A DNA stretch of 7,235 nucleotides from an uncultured Solirubrobacteraceae bacterium (GTDB lineage: Bacteria; Actinomycetota; Thermoleophilia; Solirubrobacterales; Solirubrobacteraceae). Of this stretch, positions 6,622 to 7,235 are shown in pieces (within the stretch, counting starts at the first letter, position 1; every line of letters starts with the position of its first letter). The notes under the pieces are model-generated. The model did no database searches. It was given only the letters and a program-made list of their open reading frames with translations, and was not told where the DNA came from. A program made the position numbers and the translations under genes. The DNA is taken from positions 1 through 7,235 of the forward strand of contig CATPBV010000075.1 of assembly GCA_955652345.1 (NCBI GenBank), read 5' to 3'.

Positions 6622-6840
6622 TCAGTGGTGCTTTGCGTGCTTGCCGGAAGAGACCGTGATCGCGACCTTCGTCCCGAAGGCCGCCGTCGTTCCAGCACCA
6701 GGCCGCGTCGAGATCACATCACCCTCGGGAATCCGATTCGAGGAAGCCCTGCGGATCTTGCCGACCGTGCAATTCACTAGGGAATCAGTGCCTTCGCGCG
6801 CGGCCGTCTGCGCACCGACAGCATGAGCGGCGCGGCGGCA
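6622..6840 (-). pseudogene. Truncated PASTA-domain remnant
   Basis: The complement, in the frame ending with TGA at 6624-6622, reads as one PASTA-like repeat: VGAQTAAREGTDSLVNCTVG, then IPEGDVISTRPGAGT, then GTKVAITVSSG, ending in a basic KHAKHH tail. The pattern NC-x-VG, P-x-G-x-VIS, P-x-AGT, GTKV-x-I-x-VS is the one found in cell-wall-binding or surface PASTA proteins of Actinobacteria. There is no credible start codon in frame. Upstream, the same frame simply runs antisense-free through the hmgA coding region in a different phase, so it is not an hmgA fusion. I read it as the surviving 3' end of a lost gene. A real short gene is unlikely. The family assignment is by eye. Confidence 0.5.
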
Positions 6841-6854
6841 GCCGCGTAGAAAGA

Positions 6855-7235
6855 CTAGGCAGACGGGCCGGTCACAATGCTCGCTCCCTCGCTTTCCGAT
6901 ACCGATGGAGCGAGTGTCTTGTCCTCGTTCCAGGAGTAGGCGTACGCAGGGTTGTCGTGCTCGCGCCACACCGCCGTCATCTCTAGTGGTCTGAAGGTGT
7001 CCCACATCACCGCAAGCTCGTTCGTGTGCTTGGCGCCCAGCGCCTTTTCCACCGCGCCGGGTTGGGGACCGTGGGGCAGCCCGCTGGGGTGCAGGGTGAT
7101 GCTGCCGATGTTGACACCCTTGCGGGCGGCGTAGTTGCCCTCGGCATAGAACATCACCTCCTCGGACTGGATGTTCGAGTGGTGGTAGGGCAGCGGCACC
7201 GAGGTCTCGTCCCAGTCGAGCATCCTCGGCGCAAA
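6855..7235 (-). CDS. hmgA: Homogentisate 1,2-dioxygenase, C-terminal 126 residues (N-terminus beyond right edge)
   Basis: Fe(II) cupin dioxygenase that opens the homogentisate ring to maleylacetoacetate in tyrosine/phenylalanine catabolism. The fragment is open at the right edge (it begins FAPRML) and ends at TAG 6857-6855. It contains YHHSNIQSEEVMFY, then GSITLHPSGLPHGPQPG, then TNELAVMWDTFRPLEMT, all typical of the family C-terminus. Counting from the window edge, His19, Glu25 and His55 keep exactly the spacing of the human iron ligands His335, Glu341 and His371, so the active site appears intact. About 25 residues follow the usual AYSW ending and look unconserved. The gene converges on the paa operon and belongs to a different aromatic pathway; its full length and upstream partners cannot be judged here. 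Confidence 0.92.
   Translation of the reverse strand, partial: FAPRMLDWDETSVPLPYHHSNIQSEEVMFYAEGNYAARKGVNIGSITLHPSGLPHGPQPGAVEKALGAKHTNELAVMWDTFRPLEMTAVWREHDNPAYAYSWNEDKTLAPSVSESEGASIVTGPSA

Noticed and set aside
6578..6826. Plus-strand open frame of 82 codons between paaE and hmgA
   Set aside because: It has no ribosome site or recognisable motif, it overlaps the inverted repeat, and it is antisense to the PASTA-like frame, which explains the open reading.
1..7235. CRISPR array, insertion sequence or transposase gene
   Set aside because: I saw no regularly spaced repeats, transposase motifs or terminal repeats with target duplications on either strand.

Overview
High-GC bacterial DNA carrying most of an aerobic phenylacetate (PAA) degradation cluster, next to the end of a homogentisate dioxygenase gene. 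GC content, very short intergenic gaps, GTG starts and protein wording suggest an actinomycete relative (Actinomycetota, possibly a Thermoleophilia-type lineage). The taxonomic guess is inference only.

Layout. Positions 1-1071 hold two minus-strand genes: a thioesterase of the PaaI family, then a beta-ketoadipyl-CoA-type thiolase that runs off the left edge. The two overlap by 4 bp. A 77-bp divergent intergenic region (1072-1148) contains a 12-bp imperfect palindrome that looks like a TetR-type operator. From 1149 to 6492 a tight plus-strand operon reads paaN (aldehyde dehydrogenase), paaA, paaB, paaC, paaD, paaE. paaN and paaA are 2 bp apart, and every later junction is a 4-bp ATGA or GTGA overlap. 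Positions 6493-6854 form a convergent intergenic region with a large inverted repeat that could fold as a three-way junction (6512-6617) and an N-terminally truncated PASTA-domain remnant on the minus strand (6622-6840). Positions 6855-7235 hold the C-terminal 126 residues of homogentisate 1,2-dioxygenase on the minus strand, cut by the right edge.

How it works together. PaaABC(D)E is the multicomponent phenylacetyl-CoA 1,2-epoxidase. PaaA is the diiron catalytic subunit, PaaC its structural partner, PaaB a small bridging subunit, PaaD an Fe-S/metal-centre maturation factor, and PaaE the FAD/[2Fe-2S] reductase. PaaN is the aldehyde dehydrogenase that oxidises the semialdehyde formed on ring opening. 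PaaI rescues CoA from dead-end hydroxyphenylacetyl-CoA products. The thiolase carries out the CoA-dependent C-C cleavages that end in succinyl-CoA and acetyl-CoA. The phenylacetate-CoA ligase (PaaK), the isomerase (PaaG), the ring-opening hydratase domain and the beta-oxidation enzymes PaaF and PaaH are not in the window. HmgA belongs to the separate tyrosine/homogentisate route, so this locus may be an aromatic amino acid catabolic island.

I see no novel gene system here. The least explained parts are the structured inverted repeat and PASTA remnant between paaE and hmgA, and the divergent operator.
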